Shown in pieces: positions 15,710 through 23,202 of a stretch of DNA of 31,902 nt. The stretch comes from an uncultured Bacillota bacterium. Lineage in GTDB: Bacteria > Bacillota_I > Bacilli_A > RF39 > UBA660. The notes beneath the pieces were generated by a model. It ran no database searches. It saw nothing but the letters and a program-made list of their open reading frames with translations, and was not told the origin of the DNA. A program made the translations under genes and the position numbers. The stretch's first letter is position 1. Every line of letters starts with the position of its first letter. The stretch spans positions 1-31,902 of the forward strand of contig CAMNHZ010000004.1 of the NCBI GenBank assembly GCA_946540075.1. Reading direction: 5' to 3'.

Positions 15710-17089
15710 TTAAAAATCTAATTGTTTTTCAATATATTCTCTTACTTCATCTACTTTTAATGATATTTGTTCCATAGTATCACGATTTCTAATTGTAACA
15801 ATATCGTCATTTACAGTATTATCATCTACTGTTACAACAAATGGTGTACCAATAACATCTTGTCTTCTATATCGTTTACCAATATTACCAGCTTCATCAT
15901 AAGTAATCATAAAATATTTAGCAAGTTTTTCATATACTTCAACAGCTTTTTCACTATGATATTTCTTTACCAAAGGTAATACAGCTAATTTATATGGAGC
16001 AAGGGCTGGATGTAATTTTAATACCTCTCTTGTTTCTCCATTTTCTAATTCTTCTTCTGAATAGGCATCACTTAAGAATGCTAGGGCAACACGATCTACA
16101 CCTAACGAAGGTTCTATAACATATGGTATATACTTTTTATTTGTTTCTGGATCAAGATACTCCATACTTTGTTTTGATACTTCTTGATGACGAGTTAAAT
16201 CATAATCAGTACGGCTAGCAACTCCCCATAATTCTCCCCATCCAAATGGGAATTTATATTCAAAATCAGTAGTGGCATTACTATAGAAAGACAACTCTTC
16301 TTTTGCATGATCACGAAGTTTGATATTTTCTTCTTTCATACCTAATGATAATAACCATTTATGACAGAATTCTTTCCAGTATTTAAACCAATCTAATTCT
16401 GTACCTGGCTTACAAAAGAATTCTAATTCCATTTGTTCAAACTCACGAGTTCTGAAAGTAAAATTACCTGGAGTTATTTCATTTCTAAAACTTTTACCTA
16501 TTTGAGCAATACCAAATGGTACTTTTAATCTCATACTACGTTGAACATTATTAAAATTAACAAATATTCCTTGAGCTGTTTCTGGTCTTAAATAAATAGT
16601 ACTTTTAGCATCCTCTGTTACTCCTTGGAATGTTTTAAACATTAAATTAAATTGTCTTATATCAGTATAGTTTAATTTCCCACATTTTGGACAAACAATT
16701 TTATTTTCATTAATATAATTAAGTAATTCTTCATTACTCCATCCATCAGCTATAACAGTACCGTTTGTGAAATCCTCAATTAATTTATCAGCACGATGAC
16801 GTGATTTACATTCCTTGCAATCTATTAGTGGATCAGAAAATGTTTTTAAATGACCACTAGCTTCCCATGTTTTTGGATTCATAAGGATTGCACTATCCAT
16901 ACCTACATTATACCTATTTTCTTGGATGAATTTTCTTGTCCATGCCTTTTTAATATTGTTTTTAAACTCTACTCCTAGTGGACCATAATCCCATGTGTTG
17001 GCAAGTCCACCATAAATTTCGCTTCCTTGATATATATAACCATATGTTTTACATAGATTTACTAATTTTTCCATTGTTAATTTTTCCAT
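15710..17089 (-). CDS. glyS: Glycyl-tRNA synthetase, single-chain dimeric type
   Basis: Charges tRNA-Gly. 459 residues, class II fold. The N-terminus GYIYQGSEIYGGLANTWDYG is typical of the alpha2 (eukaryote/archaea-like) enzyme rather than the alpha2beta2 glyQ/glyS type. Zinc-type cysteines occur in CKECKSRHRAD and CPKCGK. Motif 2 is in GKSFRNEITPGNFTFRTREF, motif 3 in YVIEPSLGVDRVALAFL, and the anticodon-binding domain follows from about 355. Start ATG is supported by AGGAGG. A T-box leader directly upstream should sense uncharged tRNA-Gly. It sits downstream of recO as glyQS does in Bacillus, but with two genes in between. No clear terminator follows; the infC promoter starts within 10 bases. 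Confidence 0.95.
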   Translation of the reverse strand: MEKLTMEKLVNLCKTYGYIYQGSEIYGGLANTWDYGPLGVEFKNNIKKAWTRKFIQENRYNVGMDSAILMNPKTWEASGHLKTFSDPLIDCKECKSRHRADKLIEDFTNGTVIADGWSNEELLNYINENKIVCPKCGKLNYTDIRQFNLMFKTFQGVTEDAKSTIYLRPETAQGIFVNFNNVQRSMRLKVPFGIAQIGKSFRNEITPGNFTFRTREFEQMELEFFCKPGTELDWFKYWKEFCHKWLLSLGMKEENIKLRDHAKEELSFYSNATTDFEYKFPFGWGELWGVASRTDYDLTRHQEVSKQSMEYLDPETNKKYIPYVIEPSLGVDRVALAFLSDAYSEEELENGETREVLKLHPALAPYKLAVLPLVKKYHSEKAVEVYEKLAKYFMITYDEAGNIGKRYRRQDVIGTPFVVTVDDNTVNDDIVTIRNRDTMEQISLKVDEVREYIEKQLDF

Positions 17090-17100
17090 AATTCCTCCTT

Positions 17101-17229
17101 AAATAAAAAATCTAAAGAATAATATAAGGACGATTACTCGCGGTTCCACCTTATTTATTCTTTAGAGAATCACTTTTTGTATACTGCTCGAGTTTTCCAC
17201 ACCGTCATCGCACTTATATATAAATTTAT
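17101..17229 (-). promoter_or_regulatory. T-box riboswitch (glycine) with very short Stem I
   Basis: The T-box core AAGGUGGAACCGCG is at 17152-17139. The terminator is formed by the segment before it (17164-17149) pairing with 17129-17113, followed by GAUUUUUUAUU. The T-box bases would pair in the alternative antiterminator, stabilised by uncharged tRNA. Between the likely transcript start (near 17229) and the terminator arm there are only about 65 bases, so Stem I must be much shorter than the usual 100 or so. Glycine specifier candidates GGU and GGA occur in the GACGGUGUGGAAAAC segment. Confidence 0.85.
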
Positions 17230-17235
17230 ACTATT

Positions 17236-17264
17236 ATATTATTATATAATTTTTAGCTTGTCAA
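17236..17264 (-). promoter_or_regulatory. glyS promoter
   Basis: TTGACA (17259-17264), 17 bases, TAATAT (17236-17241), minus strand. It begins right at the end of the upstream repeat-protein gene. Confidence 0.6.
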
Positions 17265-17267
17265 TTA

Positions 17268-18086
17268 TTATCTAGTTTTTTTATAATTTTCTTCTTCCTC
17301 AATCACACTATGTAAACCCATAATTTCAGGACTAGCATAAACTAAAGCGTGTGCATTTTGTTTTATTGCTATATCAACTAATTCAGAATTTTCTTTCAAT
17401 TTTTTACTTGCATATATTAAAGCTAATCCATTTTGTTTTACGGCTTCTTTAACAATATCATAATCATCTTTAAACATAGGATTAGCATGAGCTAAAGCTA
17501 ATCCATCTTTTTCTACAGCTTTTAATACTATTTCTTTATTTGCTTTTAACTCACTGCTAGCAAATTGTAAAGCAGCTCCTTTATTACTTATGGCAGCCAT
17601 AACAACTTCATAATCATTCTTCATGTTTTCACTTAAATATCTTATTGCCAATCCATTTTGAGATACAGCTTGTTTAGATAAGTTTTTATCTTCTTTAAGT
17701 TCATTTGAAACATACTTAACAGCTGATCCATTTTGTTTTACTGCAAGCATTGCTAATGATGGATCCGATTTTAATTCTTCGCTTAAGAAACGAATTGTTA
17801 ATCCATCTTTACTAACTGCAAGCATTGCAATGCTCTTATCATTCTTTATATTTTTACCGGCATATTCGATAGAATTAGGATTATTTGCAATAGCTATTTT
17901 TGCAACTGAAGGATTATTTTTTATTTCTTCATTAGCATATTTTAAAGCCAATCCGTTTTTACTAACTTCTTTCATTACTAAATCAACATTACTCTTAAAA
18001 TTATCAAGACCATATTTTTTTTCTAACTCAATTCTCTTTAAAATTTGTTCCCATTGTTTTCTTACTTCTGCAACACTAGTATCCAT
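17268..18086 (-). CDS. 25-residue-repeat protein (DUF4116-like)
   Basis: 272 residues made almost wholly of 25-residue repeats with the form D..I...AV.QNGLAI.YAS.ELK.N, about nine copies from residue 30 to 260 (e.g. AVKQNGSAVKYVSNELK, AVSQNGLAIRYLSENMK, AVKQNGLALIYASKKLK). The pattern matches DUF4116 solenoid repeats of predicted paired helices, usually thought to be protein-binding. No signal peptide or membrane segment, so cytoplasmic. AGAGGAG lies before the ATG. The gene lies between the PAP2-like gene and glyS, where Bacillus relatives have recO followed directly by glyQ. A possible promoter with extended -10 lies at 18115-18142. Function unknown. Confidence 0.82.
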   Translation of the reverse strand: MDTSVAEVRKQWEQILKRIELEKKYGLDNFKSNVDLVMKEVSKNGLALKYANEEIKNNPSVAKIAIANNPNSIEYAGKNIKNDKSIAMLAVSKDGLTIRFLSEELKSDPSLAMLAVKQNGSAVKYVSNELKEDKNLSKQAVSQNGLAIRYLSENMKNDYEVVMAAISNKGAALQFASSELKANKEIVLKAVEKDGLALAHANPMFKDDYDIVKEAVKQNGLALIYASKKLKENSELVDIAIKQNAHALVYASPEIMGLHSVIEEEENYKKTR

Positions 18087-18114
18087 TGTATCACTCCTCT
18101 TTCATTATAAACCA

Positions 18115-18142
18115 ATTATATCACATTATATTTAATAGTAAA
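18115..18142 (-). promoter_or_regulatory. Possible promoter of the repeat-protein gene
   Basis: TGATATAAT extended -10 (core 18115-18120) with TTTACT (18137-18142) at 16 bases, minus strand. The -35 lies inside the end of the PAP2-like gene. Confidence 0.45.
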
Positions 18143-18572
18143 AAGCAAATAAGTATCCCATTATAATACCTAATATTATTCCCACCAATACCTCCATTGG
18201 CTTATGACCCAATTGTTCTTTTAATTCTTTATAACTTTTTTTAGCTTCACCATGGAAAAATCCTTCAGCTATATCATTAATTACAACTGCCTGTTTTCCA
18301 CTTTCCATCCTTACGCCTATAGAATCGTAAGAAACCACTACCGACAAAACAATTGCGATAGCAAAAATTGGACTGTCAAAACCTAGAAGAAAACCTATTA
18401 ATGATGTTAATGATGTAACAAAAGTAGTATGAGTACTAGGCATACCTCCATTACCATTAAATAGTCTTCCCCAATCAAATTTATTCTTACGCACTGACTC
18501 AATTGTAAACTTTATTACCTGACATAAAACAGCACTGAAGAAAGGGCATATTATATATGTAAAACTACTCAT
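18132..18572 (-). CDS. Divergent PAP2-family membrane protein (YuiD-like)
   Basis: 146 residues, matching the divergent PAP2 family (PF02681, formerly DUF212). The signature GGMPSTHTTFVTSL (about 42-55) is the phosphatase-like SxxH segment, followed by VSYDSIGVRMESGKQA and a GHKPMEVLVGIILGIIMGYL end. Four hydrophobic segments indicate an integral membrane protein. It is relatively small but normal for this branch (about 150-160 residues). Some acid-phosphatase residues of classic PAP2 enzymes are not apparent, so lipid phosphatase activity is only a guess. Its ATG overlaps the recO stop by 8 bases, implying coupling with recO. Confidence 0.88.
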   Translation of the reverse strand: MSSFTYIICPFFSAVLCQVIKFTIESVRKNKFDWGRLFNGNGGMPSTHTTFVTSLTSLIGFLLGFDSPIFAIAIVLSVVVSYDSIGVRMESGKQAVVINDIAEGFFHGEAKKSYKELKEQLGHKPMEVLVGIILGIIMGYLFAFYY

Positions 18573-19311
18573 CTACATCCTCCTTTATCTTATTAATATC
18601 GTTTAAAAAACTTTTACTTTTTAAATATAATCCAGTATAATCTTCATAATATTCATCTAAAAAATAATTGATTTGATTTTTAATACTATCACTAATATCT
18701 AATTTACTTATCTTTGATATATCAACATAATAAAACATTCTAATTAACTTAATAACTTTTTCATCAACAATTGTCTCATTAGTACGACAATTATTACATA
18801 AATACCCTCCAGCACGACTTGATATTGTACATATTGAAGTTGTTCTACCACATTTACTACACCTATCAATAATTGGCATAACGCCCAAATAATCTAGACA
18901 TTTTAATTCAACTATATTAGTAATTACTAAAGGATCAAAACCATCATCTATCTTAGTTAATGCATTAACAAGTAAATCATAAACTTCTTCATTATTATAT
19001 TGTTTCATAACTTGTCCAACTAAATCTAATAAAAAAGCAGCATAACTAATTTTTTCAATATCTGTTTGAATATTTTTAAACAAAACAATACTATCTGCTT
19101 CTAACAATGTAGACAGTTTATTCTCCTTATATAATATTTGAAATTTAGCATACGTCATCTTTCCTGTAACACTGCGTAAGGGACTTTTAAGTCGCTTAGC
19201 ACCTTTAGCAATACAAGATATAACACCATATTCTCTAGTAATTATGTCAACAATTTTACTAGTTTCGCTATATGATCGTTCATTGACTATTATTCCTTCA
19301 GTTTCTATCAT
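18565..19311 (-). CDS. recO: DNA repair protein RecO
   Basis: 248 residues: an N-terminal OB fold (IETEGIIVNERSYSETSKIV, IDIITREYGVISCIAKGAKR), a helical middle and a zinc finger CSKCGRTTSICTISSRAGG with CNNC (about 152-179). RecO anneals SSB-coated DNA and loads RecA with RecR in the RecFOR pathway. The start ATG has GGTG 5 bases upstream and a consensus promoter. It lies downstream of era and yqzL as in Bacillus and is followed by the overlapping PAP2-like gene. Confidence 0.94.
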   Translation of the reverse strand: MIETEGIIVNERSYSETSKIVDIITREYGVISCIAKGAKRLKSPLRSVTGKMTYAKFQILYKENKLSTLLEADSIVLFKNIQTDIEKISYAAFLLDLVGQVMKQYNNEEVYDLLVNALTKIDDGFDPLVITNIVELKCLDYLGVMPIIDRCSKCGRTTSICTISSRAGGYLCNNCRTNETIVDEKVIKLIRMFYYVDISKISKLDISDSIKNQINYFLDEYYEDYTGLYLKSKSFLNDINKIKEDVDE

Positions 19312-19332
19312 CTTATCACCGACTCTAAATAT

Positions 19333-19361
19333 ATTTTAAGCAATTAAATTATTTTAGTCAA
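19333..19361 (-). promoter_or_regulatory. recO promoter
   Basis: TTGACT (19356-19361), 17 bases, TAAAAT (19333-19338), minus strand, between yqzL and recO. Confidence 0.65.
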
Positions 19362-19391
19362 TAAAATTAACCCTCTAATAACTAAATAATA

Positions 19392-19417
19392 AAGAAACTA
19401 TTGTCAAATAGTTTCTT
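19392..19417 (-). terminator. Weak terminator after yqzL
   Basis: 11-bp perfect stem (19392-19402 with 19407-19417) with the yqzL UGA partly in the loop. The following minus-strand sequence TTATTATTTAG is only moderately T-rich, so termination may be partial. Confidence 0.5.
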
Positions 19418-19517
19418 CGTTAGTTTTATTTTCTAATTCTTTTAATTTTAAGAAATACTCAATTTTTCCTGTTGTTCTAAATAAATCCCATAGAACTTCT
19501 TTTTGATATTTTGCCAT
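19404..19517 (-). CDS. yqzL: YqzL-family small protein
   Basis: 37 residues, MAKYQKEVLWDLFRTTGKIE followed by YFLKLKELENK. The WxLFxxTGxIxxYLxxKELE pattern and the position between era and recO match Bacillus YqzL. AAAAAGGTGATAAT precedes the ATG at 19515-19517, and a UGA stop lies in a hairpin. Too short for most gene callers. Its function is not known. Confidence 0.85.
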   Translation of the reverse strand: MAKYQKEVLWDLFRTTGKIEYFLKLKELENKTNEETI

Positions 19518-19555
19518 ATTATCACCTTTTTATATGATGATACATTTTTTTGTTT

Positions 19556-20440
19556 TTATTCAAAATCATGAAAACCAAATTCATCTAAATATTCTTCTTT
19601 GTCTCTCCATTTTTTGACAGTTCGTACAACTAAATCTAAATAAACTTTCTTACCTAAAAGTTTTTCCAAATCAATACGTGATTGAATTCCAATCTTTTTA
19701 ATCATACTTCCCTTTGATCCAATAACAATTCTTTTTAACGAATCACGTTCCACTATTATTACTGCATGAACAGTAAAACTTGTTTTAGCAACTTCTACCT
19801 CTTCTATCACGCATGTTATAGAATGGGGAACTTCCTGATCAGTTAAATTAAATACTTTTTCACGAATTATTTCCGACATCATAAATTCTAATGATCTATT
19901 AGTAGTATCATTTTCACCATAATAACGAATTTCATCTGGTAGATACTTTCTTAGGGTTTTTACTAACTCTTTTACATTATTCTTTTTTAAAGCTGATAAT
20001 GGGATTATTTCTTTAAAATCATATAAATCTTTATATTCAATTATTTTTTTCAATATTTGCTCATGACTAAGTTTATCAATCTTATTTAAAACAAGCATTA
20101 CTGGTTTATTAGTTTCTTTAATTCGCTCTAATACAAATTTGTCTCCTTTACCTAATTCTACAGAAGCATCCACTAAAAACAAAATAATATCTACATCATT
20201 AATACTATCATATGCTTGTCTATTTAAATATTTACCTAGCTTATGATTTGGTTTGTGGATACCTGGAGTATCTACAAATACAATCTGGGTACTTTCATCA
20301 TTATATATTCCTTGAATAACATTACGTGTAGTCTGTGGCTTATTTGACACAATTGCAACTTTACTACCAACTACTGCATTAATTAATGTTGATTTACCTA
20401 CATTAGGCCTACCTATTAAACTTACAAATCCACTTTTCAT
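19556..20440 (-). CDS. era: GTPase Era
   Basis: 294 residues. Essential GTPase that binds the 3' end of 16S rRNA during 30S maturation. G1 GRPNVGKST (10-18), switch region TTR near 37-39, G3 DTPGIHKP (57-64), G4 NKID (119-122), G5 SALKK, then a C-terminal KH RNA-binding domain with VIGSKGSMIKKIGI (about 236-249). Starts with an ATG overlapping the cdd stop by 4 bases (ATGA), a tight translational coupling also found in Bacillus. Confidence 0.96.
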   Translation of the reverse strand: MKSGFVSLIGRPNVGKSTLINAVVGSKVAIVSNKPQTTRNVIQGIYNDESTQIVFVDTPGIHKPNHKLGKYLNRQAYDSINDVDIILFLVDASVELGKGDKFVLERIKETNKPVMLVLNKIDKLSHEQILKKIIEYKDLYDFKEIIPLSALKKNNVKELVKTLRKYLPDEIRYYGENDTTNRSLEFMMSEIIREKVFNLTDQEVPHSITCVIEEVEVAKTSFTVHAVIIVERDSLKRIVIGSKGSMIKKIGIQSRIDLEKLLGKKVYLDLVVRTVKKWRDKEEYLDEFGFHDFE

Positions 20441-20823
20441 TTTAAATCCTCGCTATTAAATGGTACAGGACATAAATCTCTTACAGCATATTCTTTTTTA
20501 TCACCATTTCTAGACATAAGAATGACTTTCTTATCTGCTTCAAACATTTCTTCAATGACCTGTCTACAGATAAAACAACATGAACTTATATGATCAGTAT
20601 CACACATTATATATATTGATTCAAAATCATGAGGTTTATATCCTTCTGATATAGCTTTAAACATCGCATTTCTTTCAGCACATATAGTAGCACCATATGA
20701 TGCATTTTCAACATTTACCCCACCAAACTCTTTACCATCTTTCATAACAACTATACTAGCAACTCTAAATTTAGAATAAGGACTATAAGAATTACTTAGT
20801 AACTTTAATAGTTTTTCTTCCAT
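20437..20823 (-). CDS. cdd: Cytidine deaminase
   Basis: Converts cytidine/deoxycytidine to uridine/deoxyuridine in pyrimidine salvage. 128 residues from the ATG at 20821-20823, which follows GGTGATAG; longer in-frame starts run back into a promoter and terminator. Zinc site CAE (48-50) with catalytic Glu50, and CFICRQ with Cys83 and Cys86. The Pro usually before the CxxC is Cys82. Length and CAE type fit the small tetrameric class. First gene of the cdd-era-yqzL run, with its own promoter. Confidence 0.95.
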   Translation of the reverse strand: MEEKLLKLLSNSYSPYSKFRVASIVVMKDGKEFGGVNVENASYGATICAERNAMFKAISEGYKPHDFESIYIMCDTDHISSCCFICRQVIEEMFEADKKVILMSRNGDKKEYAVRDLCPVPFNSEDLK

Positions 20824-20839
20824 TTCTATCACCATTAAT

Positions 20840-20868
20840 ATTATATAAAAAAATGTTTGAATAATCAA
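20840..20868 (-). promoter_or_regulatory. cdd-era promoter nested in the preceding terminator
   Basis: TTGATT (20863-20868), 17 bases, TATAAT (20840-20845), minus strand. The -35 lies in the loop and 3' arm of the hairpin at 20852-20873, and the spacer holds its U-run. Confidence 0.7.
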
Positions 20869-20873
20869 ACATT
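20852..20873 (-). terminator. Terminator of the tail-anchored protein gene
   Basis: 9-bp stem AATGTTTGA/TCAAACATT with a 4-base loop, then TTTTTTTATA on the minus strand. Confidence 0.8.
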
Positions 20874-20882
20874 CTATTTTAT

Positions 20883-21698
20883 TTATTTTAATAATGTATA
20901 AACAAAAAATCCAGCACCTACAAGTACAGCTAATATTACTATTATAGACAATACTTTTATCAAGGTATTATGTTTTTTTATTGATTTATTTATTTCTTTT
21001 AAATCTTCAAAGTCTTTATCAGAAAAATTAAAACTTGATGTAAAAAATGATTTATCTAATTCATCTGTATCTTCATTATTATTAGCTTTCTCATCTTGTT
21101 TTGCCTGAGTTAAAATTTCTTTAATTGAAGGTGATGCAGTAGTATTACTTAAAGTTCCTCCATTATCCTTTAAATCATTTAATAAGTTTAATGATAATTC
21201 ACCATCATCTAAAGAACTTAAATTATTTGATTCTTTCAATTCATTTAATAAATTACTAATTTCATCATCTTTTTTTAATATTTCTTCTTTTAAATTAATA
21301 TTCTTCAAAATGTTATACTGTGTATTCTTTAAGTCATGATAATCATTTTTAATATCATCTTTTTTTTCTTCTTTAGCTTTTACTAAAATATCTCTGATAT
21401 CGTAATTTTTATCATCACCTACTTGTTCATCTTCAATTTCTTTTAAACGATCAATAATTGGTTTTTCTGGTTCTTTATTAAAAATCTTGTCATATTCAGC
21501 TTGTTTTTTATAGTTTTCACGGCTCTTTAACATTTCTTGAATCTTAGTGATATCTATTTCATTTGTTTTTTCCATCTTAGCAACACCTTCAATGTTACTA
21601 TAACTATTATTATAAATAGAACGGTACAAATCTTCATTCTTATTACTTCGTCTATCAGATACTCTATTATTCTTATATCTATCCATTCTTGATTGCAT
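20883..21698 (-). CDS. Acidic coiled protein with a C-terminal membrane anchor, unknown
   Basis: 271 residues from the ATG at 21696-21698, which has GGAGGTGAT 5 bases upstream. The head is basic (SRMDRYKNNRVSDRR), the middle is rich in Lys, Asp, Glu and Asn with predicted coiled helices and low-complexity stretches, and a single hydrophobic helix lies at the very end (about 247-268, STIIVILAVLVGAG-like). This arrangement suggests a cytoplasmic protein anchored at the membrane by its tail. No enzyme motif is seen. It is monocistronic with a terminator and divergent from the ferredoxin gene. I do not recognise the family; a role as cell-envelope or division scaffold would be a guess. Confidence 0.75.
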   Translation of the reverse strand: MQSRMDRYKNNRVSDRRSNKNEDLYRSIYNNSYSNIEGVAKMEKTNEIDITKIQEMLKSRENYKKQAEYDKIFNKEPEKPIIDRLKEIEDEQVGDDKNYDIRDILVKAKEEKKDDIKNDYHDLKNTQYNILKNINLKEEILKKDDEISNLLNELKESNNLSSLDDGELSLNLLNDLKDNGGTLSNTTASPSIKEILTQAKQDEKANNNEDTDELDKSFFTSSFNFSDKDFEDLKEINKSIKKHNTLIKVLSIIVILAVLVGAGFFVYTLLK

Positions 21699-21764
21699 AA
21701 ATATCACCTCCGATACCATACTATAATAATCATAACATAAAACGACATTTTTTTAAATATATAC

Positions 21765-21793
21765 TTGATATTTTTGCCGGTTTTTTTTATAAT
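21765..21793 (+). promoter_or_regulatory. Ferredoxin promoter
   Basis: TTGATA (21765-21770), 17 bases, TATAAT (21788-21793); TTGGAGG follows before the ATG at 21811. Confidence 0.75.
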
Positions 21794-21810
21794 TTTATTG
21801 GAGGAAATTT

Positions 21811-22008
21811 ATGGAAAAGTTTAATGTCAATCAAAATGCTTGTATTGGTTGTGGTGCATGCACGGCTATATGTCCTGATGTATTTTCTATTAATGATGAA
21901 GGTCTTGCTGAAGCTGATAACAATAATATTAATGAATCTAATATTGATGATGCGAAAGATGCTATGGAAGGATGCCCAACTAGTGCGATTGAAAATAAAA
22001 ATGACTAA
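21811..22008 (+). CDS. Single-cluster [4Fe-4S] ferredoxin
   Basis: 65-residue soluble electron carrier, like Bacillus Fer. Cys11, Cys14, Cys17 (CIGCGAC) and Cys55 (EGCPTSAI) are placed to hold one [4Fe-4S] cluster. A fifth cysteine, Cys21 in ICPDVF, stands where Bacillus-type ferredoxins often have Ala; it could be an alternative ligand or a site of disulfide formation. The protein is acidic, as expected. Start chosen by GGAGG 7 bases upstream. Monocistronic with its own promoter and terminator. The redox partner is not visible here. Confidence 0.92.
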   Translation: MEKFNVNQNACIGCGACTAICPDVFSINDEGLAEADNNNINESNIDDAKDAMEGCPTSAIENKND

Positions 22009-22020
22009 ATAGTCATTTTT
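21997..22020. terminator. Bidirectional terminator between the ferredoxin gene and rluB
   Basis: 10-bp perfect stem (21997-22006 with 22011-22020), 4-base loop, T-run on both strands. It overlaps the ferredoxin stop and ends 4 bases before the rluB stop. Confidence 0.85.
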
Positions 22021-22023
22021 TTA

Positions 22024-22740
22024 TTACTTTCCAATACTATTATATAATTTTTTTACTTCTTTCGGTGTCAAAACTCTATAATCTCCCGAAGTTAATCCAT
22101 GTAAATCTAAAAAATCATAACGTTCTCTTTTTAATTTTTTTACTCTGAAGCCAATTGCTTCAAACATTCTTTTTACCTGATGATTTCTTCCTTCATGAAT
22201 AGTTATCTCAATCATACTGGTATTAGTCTTTTTATCTATCTTTTTAATTCTTACTCTTGAACGAGATGTTTTAATACCATCTATTACTACTCCTTTTGAT
22301 AAGTTTAACACATCTTTTTTAGTAAATATTCCTTCTACCTTTGCAACATAAACTTTATCAATCTTATTTTTTGGATGCATTAATCCATTAGCAAGTTCTC
22401 CATCATTAGTAAGAATAAGTATTCCTGTTGTATCATAATCTAATCTTCCTACTGGATAGATTCTCTTTGTTGTATCTATTAAATCAATAACGGTTTTTCT
22501 ATTCTTATCATCACTAGTACTTGTAATTACTCCACGTGGTTTATTCAGTAAATAATATTCTTTTGTTTCTTTTGTTATTGATGTTCCATTTACCATTATC
22601 ATATCTTTATTACTAACTTTAGTACCCAATTGTTTAATAATCTCTCCATTAACTGTAACAAGACCATTTAATATTAGTTCTTCGGCTTTGCGTCTAGAGC
22701 AATATCCACTATTAGCAATAACCTTCTGTAATCTTTCCAT
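22024..22740 (-). CDS. rluB: RluB/RsuA-family pseudouridine synthase
   Basis: 238 residues. N-terminal S4 RNA-binding domain (LQKVIANSGYCSRRKAEELI, 4-23) and a catalytic domain with GRLDYDTTGILILTNDG, where Asp101 is the expected catalytic residue, plus EGRNHQVKRMFEAIG. Makes pseudouridine in ribosomal RNA; the length and S4 domain fit RluB (23S position 2605 in E. coli), but RsuA (16S) cannot be excluded. AGGTGAG precedes the ATG, and an extended -10 (TGATATAAT) about 20 bases upstream may be its promoter. Confidence 0.9.
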   Translation of the reverse strand: MERLQKVIANSGYCSRRKAEELILNGLVTVNGEIIKQLGTKVSNKDMIMVNGTSITKETKEYYLLNKPRGVITSTSDDKNRKTVIDLIDTTKRIYPVGRLDYDTTGILILTNDGELANGLMHPKNKIDKVYVAKVEGIFTKKDVLNLSKGVVIDGIKTSRSRVRIKKIDKKTNTSMIEITIHEGRNHQVKRMFEAIGFRVKKLKRERYDFLDLHGLTSGDYRVLTPKEVKKLYNSIGK

Positions 22741-22817
22741 AATCTCACCTACTTAGATTATATCACACTAATAAACAAAACGAGAATAAAGATGGTCTTA
22801 ATCAACGTTATGTTAAA

Positions 22818-23174
22818 TTATAAATTCATTTTTCTAGCAATTAAATCGATTGTTCTTTTTGGGTCAGAACATAATCTATTATATAATTTAGGATGTTTTT
22901 TTAATATATTGATAATTTGTAAATCTTCTTTTGCTACATTAACAGTATATTTTTCACCTTTTTCAGCTATAACATTAACATCATTACCTAATGCATAATC
23001 TGGGTCTAAATCTAAAACTGATACAAGTTTATTAAATATTGATAAAGATGGTGTTCTTACTCCTTTTTCATAGCCACAAATTGAAACTTTAGATACACCA
23101 ATCAAATTACCTAATTGTTCTTGTGAATAACCCTTTTTTATTCTTTCTTCTTTAATTCGTTGTCCAATAAACAT
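22818..23174 (-). CDS. XRE-family helix-turn-helix regulator (repressor-like)
   Basis: 118 residues. N-terminal Cro/C1-type HTH: IKEERIKKGYSQEQLGNLIG then VSKVSICGYEKGVRTPS (about 6-42), with the usual helix spacing. A C-terminal part of about 50 residues (KYTVNVAKEDLQIINILKKH onward) has no known enzyme or peptidase motif and may mediate dimerisation. AGGAAAGG lies before the ATG. Divergent from a second small XRE gene, with both promoters and palindromic sites in the 130-base gap. Probably a repressor of one or both. Confidence 0.88.
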   Translation of the reverse strand: MFIGQRIKEERIKKGYSQEQLGNLIGVSKVSICGYEKGVRTPSLSIFNKLVSVLDLDPDYALGNDVNVIAEKGEKYTVNVAKEDLQIINILKKHPKLYNRLCSDPKRTIDLIARKMNL

Positions 23175-23202
23175 ACCTTTCCTCCGTTATCTATCTGTTA
23201 AT

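Noticed and set aside
17268..18086. CRISPR-like or tandem DNA repeat array
   Set aside because: The periodicity is at protein level (25 residues) in one intact frame; DNA units diverge and there are no unique spacers.
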